A DNA stretch of 44,826 nucleotides, from NCBI GenBank assembly GCA_944321125.1, contig CALUKD010000030.1:1-44826 (forward strand). Direction: 5' to 3'. Position 1 is the stretch's first letter; each line of letters starts with the position of its first letter. Source of the stretch: Candidatus Butyricimonas faecavium. GTDB taxonomy: Bacteria > Bacteroidota > Bacteroidia > Bacteroidales > Marinifilaceae. Positions 42,240 to 44,826 of the stretch are shown piece by piece. The translations under genes and the position numbers were made by a program. The notes beneath the pieces are model-generated. The model was not told the DNA's origin. It did no database searches and saw only the letters and a program-made list of their open reading frames with translations.

Positions 42240-43406
42240 TTATCTATGTCCGTTCTTCTCTTTCACTAATAAACTTGCTGTCACCACGTTACCTTTCACA
42301 TGAAAACGTACATCCGAAGTCATCTCTAAAAATTTCAACATTTCTTGTAAAGGCTGGTGTTTATTAACTACCCCCGAAAAACGACGGGACTTGATATTTT
42401 CATTCGTATAAAACATCTTAAAATCATACCATCGTTCCAAACGTTCCACCAGCTCCTCAAAAGTATATGCCTTAAAATAAAACTTTCCATCTCTCCATGA
42501 AGTATAAAACTCCGGAATAACAGACCGTACCACCCCCTTTCCCGTTATTCTATCCATCTGGTATTGTTCATTAGGTTTCATCAATATTTCACCTTGGTTT
42601 CGGCAAATGCTAACTTGACCTTCCACTAAAGTCGCTTGCCACAATTCATCAGTAGGATAAGCACTTACGTTAAAACTTGTCCCTAACACTCGAATATCTC
42701 CCATTTCAGTACGCACAACAAAGGGTTTATCCGTATCTTTCTTCACTTCAAAATAAGCCTCCCCCTGTAAAAACACTTCTCGTTGTGTCCTCGCAAAAAC
42801 CTCCGGGAATCGTAATGAAGATTCTGAATTAACCCATACAATGGTTCCGTCCGATAATTCTAAAGAATACTCACCTCCTTTAGGTACCACTAACGTATTA
42901 AATCTCGAACTATCAATAGATTGAACATCCGAAGTGCGATAATACACTTTCCCCGAAGCAGTATCATTTCGTATCTCTATCCCTGATTTCACTTGTTTAT
43001 TAAAAACATGATTGACATTCAGCACCAAATATTCTCCCGTTGCCAAATGCAATTCTGCCTGTGATGTCCCCGGTTTTATATTACCAATCCCCGCCAAATT
43101 ATTTTCTTCAGCCTCCTTATGAGATATTACAAAATACATTCCCAAAGAGAGAAAAAAGAGTACCGCTACATATTTTACCATGGACCGCAAACGTACCATT
43201 CCTCTCGTTTGCGGACGTACTTTCCTCCATCCTCGCTCTACATCATATTTTCGTTTCTCCAATCCGTTCATCGCCTGACGAATCTCAAACACCTGACGCA
43301 CAACTTCCCTATCTTCTCCTCTATCTCCCGGAAGATTCTCCCCATGTGGCACGTTCTTTTTCCATAAAGAAGTCACCCGTTCCCATCTTTGCATTAAATT
43401 ATCCAT
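42240..43406 (-). CDS. FecR-family anti-sigma factor
   Basis: This 388-residue inner-membrane regulator has a cytoplasmic N-terminal part that binds the sigma factor, one membrane helix at about 77-94 (KYVAVLFFLSLGMYFVI), a periplasmic FecR domain (about 155-250, VPKGGEYSLELSDGTIVWVNSE and QREVFLQGEAYFEV), and a C-terminal DUF4974 segment (about 320-380, FEELVERLERWYDFKMFY) that faces the SusC STN domain. It lies between the sigma gene (605 bases upstream) and susC. Confidence 0.95.
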   Translation of the reverse strand: MDNLMQRWERVTSLWKKNVPHGENLPGDRGEDREVVRQVFEIRQAMNGLEKRKYDVERGWRKVRPQTRGMVRLRSMVKYVAVLFFLSLGMYFVISHKEAEENNLAGIGNIKPGTSQAELHLATGEYLVLNVNHVFNKQVKSGIEIRNDTASGKVYYRTSDVQSIDSSRFNTLVVPKGGEYSLELSDGTIVWVNSESSLRFPEVFARTQREVFLQGEAYFEVKKDTDKPFVVRTEMGDIRVLGTSFNVSAYPTDELWQATLVEGQVSICRNQGEILMKPNEQYQMDRITGKGVVRSVIPEFYTSWRDGKFYFKAYTFEELVERLERWYDFKMFYTNENIKSRRFSGVVNKHQPLQEMLKFLEMTSDVRFHVKGNVVTASLLVKEKNGHR

Positions 43407-44011
43407 TCGGTTATCATTTTTACATACGACAACCGTTATTAAAAGAAGGGTGAGTCAAATACAACTTTTTTTGTAATTATTTGATGATTTACCCACTTTC
43501 TAAATTTCGCTTCGGTGAGTTTACTTGTTACCTGCCGAACGTGGATAACTCCAAACCATTTTGCGCTTACGTGGCAGCGAAATTCCCCTAAAGCAATATA
43601 TAAATTGCCTTCCATTATTGTCCGGGGATAGTCCATCTTTTCGTTATGGTTTCCCTACCCTTTCGCTATACCATAAACATAGCATGAACATAGCAACTAC
43701 ATAACATGAACACTGACGGGTGTACATGCTCCGTTCGTGCTATGTTGGAATTCTGTTGATGCCCGCGGGCAGGGGTAGAGGAAGGATTAGCAGGGGGCAG
43801 GCCACCCCCGGTGTAAGGGAAAGTTTACGGCCAGTATGTCCATTCCGTTAATTATAATTTGAGCCAGAATCTCGTTATCACTTCAACGGCCAACAAGGAA
43901 AATCTTCACCGGTTCCTACCGTCAGGAACAAAAAAGGAGACCTACATACTACCGGGAGGCACACTCGCAAAATCGTATATAATTTCCTCTTTTTTTAGTT
44001 TCAGGTCACAA
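43407..44011. other. Unusually long gap between sigma and fecR genes
   Basis: These 605 bp separate genes that are normally almost adjacent. Inside are the ACATAGCA repeats and inverted repeat (43677-43744), the palindrome GCCCGCGGGC (43761-43770), a GGGGG/CCCCC stem near 43793-43810, and a GTTCCT/AGGAAC stem (43912-43929). A minus-strand open frame at 43439-43636 (65 codons) has no recognisable family, and I do not call it a gene. The stretch 43741-43830 is more GC-rich than its surroundings. Confidence 0.6.
43677..43744. repeat. 11-bp direct repeats facing an inverted copy
   Basis: ACATAGCATGA, ACATAGCAACT and ACATAACATGA follow each other at 43677-43709. The 18-mer at 43678-43695 then recurs inverted at 43727-43744 with three differences. 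RNA from either strand could form an imperfect stem of about 15 pairs. Confidence 0.55.
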
Positions 44012-44575
44012 TTATTTCCCGGATGACAAAGATATGAAAAGCAATACGGCAGGATACATTCCGACACGGGTTCGAATATCCCGGTAAGCTTTCATAATGT
44101 GTGATTTTACCGTATTTACAGATATTCCCAGTTCATTAGAAATTTCCTTATAGGTTTTTCCGTCAAGACAATTCATCGTGAATACTTTACGACATTGCGA
44201 GGGTAACGATTGCACTACTTCTTTAATCAATTCAATACGCTGAACTTCTTCTTCTGAATAACCGGAGTTTTGCAAATCCTCTATAAATTCTGTCAATGAT
44301 GCCCCGTGCTTTCGTTCTATCAACCGGTGTTTCAGCACATTCAATGCCCTAAAACGTACCGAGGAAAAAAGGTAAGATTTCACCGCCCCCTGTACATGAA
44401 TCTCATGGCGATTTTTCCAAATATGAGTAAAAAGGTCCTGAACCACATCCTCTGCCTCAACCGTATTACCAAGAATCATAACCGCATAATCACACAGAGG
44501 TACATAAAACATTCTAAAAATGTATTCAAAGGCTATCGGATCTCCATGTTTTATCTTCGCAAAAACTTTTTCCAT
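44012..44575 (-). CDS. ECF RNA polymerase sigma factor (FecI-like)
   Basis: This 187-residue sigma-70-family factor has region 2 at about 10-75 (AFEYIFRMFYVPLCDYA, AEDVVQDLFTHIWKNR) and region 4 at about 120-170 (LPSQCRKVFTMNCLDGKTYKEIS, then GISVNTVKSHIMKAYRDIR, a clear helix-turn-helix). It is the first gene of the trans-envelope system with FecR and the STN-bearing SusC. Released by FecR, it should direct transcription of the uptake operon. Confidence 0.95.
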   Translation of the reverse strand: MEKVFAKIKHGDPIAFEYIFRMFYVPLCDYAVMILGNTVEAEDVVQDLFTHIWKNRHEIHVQGAVKSYLFSSVRFRALNVLKHRLIERKHGASLTEFIEDLQNSGYSEEEVQRIELIKEVVQSLPSQCRKVFTMNCLDGKTYKEISNELGISVNTVKSHIMKAYRDIRTRVGMYPAVLLFISLSSGK

Positions 44576-44826
44576 ACTATTTATACCCCACTAGTAAAGA
44601 CAAACTTATATAAAAATCAGCATTATCAAACTATTAATTTCAAAAAATACGAAGAATATTATTCTAATTAGGTATAAAAGCTCCTATGCAAGACAAAAAT
44701 ACCTCTTGACCCCAATTACACGCCAAAGCAGAAGGTACAAAAAAGAAGATGAATTCTAAGTCTCTTGCAAATATTTTTAAAAGAAAATCGTGATAAAATG
44801 TCTTTTTTATTGCGGTTTTCTTTTTT
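44576..44826. other. Upstream region of the sigma gene (right edge)
   Basis: This region is AT-rich with no recognisable gene. The minus strand carries a -7 word TATTTTTG (44701-44694) with a possible TTTG 22 bases further upstream (44727-44724), a plausible sigma-gene promoter with a slightly long spacer and a leader of about 115 bases. Confidence 0.45.

Noticed and set aside
43439-43636. Minus-strand frame of 65 codons between the sigma and fecR genes
   Set aside because: No recognisable family, and a stretch that also carries structured repeats; kept as part of the gap description only.
30252-43881. Shared word TCTCGTTATCAC at 30253 and 43870
   Set aside because: A single 12-base match is expected by chance in a window of this size, and the surroundings do not align well.
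1-44826. tRNA, rRNA, insertion sequence or prophage genes
   Set aside because: No cloverleaf-like segments with a GGTTCRA loop, no rRNA-like blocks, and no transposase or integrase motifs were found by eye.

Overview
The window looks like a chromosomal segment of a gut-type Bacteroidota, order Bacteroidales, probably Odoribacteraceae (Butyricimonas/Odoribacter-like); this placement is inferred, not computed. The grounds are the SusC/SusD/DUF4843/PKD-like lipoprotein operon with its own sigma factor and FecR anti-sigma, the Bacteroidota-restricted families (DUF4494, DUF3332, DUF4268), A-rich leaders without clear Shine-Dalgarno sites, and repeated promoter words of the Bacteroides type (TTTG, 19-21 bases, TAnnTTTG). 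No rRNA, tRNA, CRISPR array or intact insertion sequence was seen.

Layout. 0.4-4.7 kb: a PLP aminotransferase, then a four-gene 2-oxoacid:ferredoxin oxidoreductase operon (ferredoxin, VorB-like alpha, TPP beta, gamma) closed by a clear terminator; together they suit amino-acid fermentation through 2-oxoacids. 4.9-6.5 kb: an AT-rich, probably acquired pair, an HxlR regulator divergent from an arginase-family enzyme that carries a signal-peptide-like N terminus. 6.7-10.7 kb: galactose use, with galK and an SGLT-type Na+/galactose symporter in one operon and galM divergent. 10.8-13.0 kb: an IbrA/IbrB cassette whose first gene, GNAT-like, is split by a -1 frameshift exactly at the slippery heptamer A AAA AAG. 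13.1-30 kb: mainly housekeeping genes (aminotransferase, rnhB, GH3-family adenylating enzyme, META lipoprotein, ispF, murF, a polyprenol-phosphate mannosyltransferase, pyrC, purD, cobalamin adenosyltransferase, recG). Inside this stretch is a Fic AMP-transferase with a small convergent antitoxin gene (57 codons) that overlaps its 3' end. 30.3-33.2 kb: a DUF3332 lipoprotein, aspA and a DUF4494 protein. 33.3-44.6 kb: a SusCD-type uptake locus on the minus strand, in the order sigma factor, FecR, SusC with STN domain, SusD, DUF4843, PKD-like lipoprotein, and an exported protein with faint gingipain-like features.

How the genes work together. The STN-bearing SusC, FecR and the ECF sigma factor form a trans-envelope signalling chain that should switch on the uptake operon when its unknown substrate is bound. 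The galactose genes deliver and phosphorylate galactose. The aminotransferase and 2-oxoacid oxidoreductase could turn amino acids into acyl-CoA and reduced ferredoxin.

Three features stand out: the dnaX-like frameshift site in the IbrAB cassette; the convergent, separately promoted Fic antitoxin; and a family of A-rich 7-bp tandem repeats, often in inverted pairs, in at least ten intergenic gaps across 31 kb.
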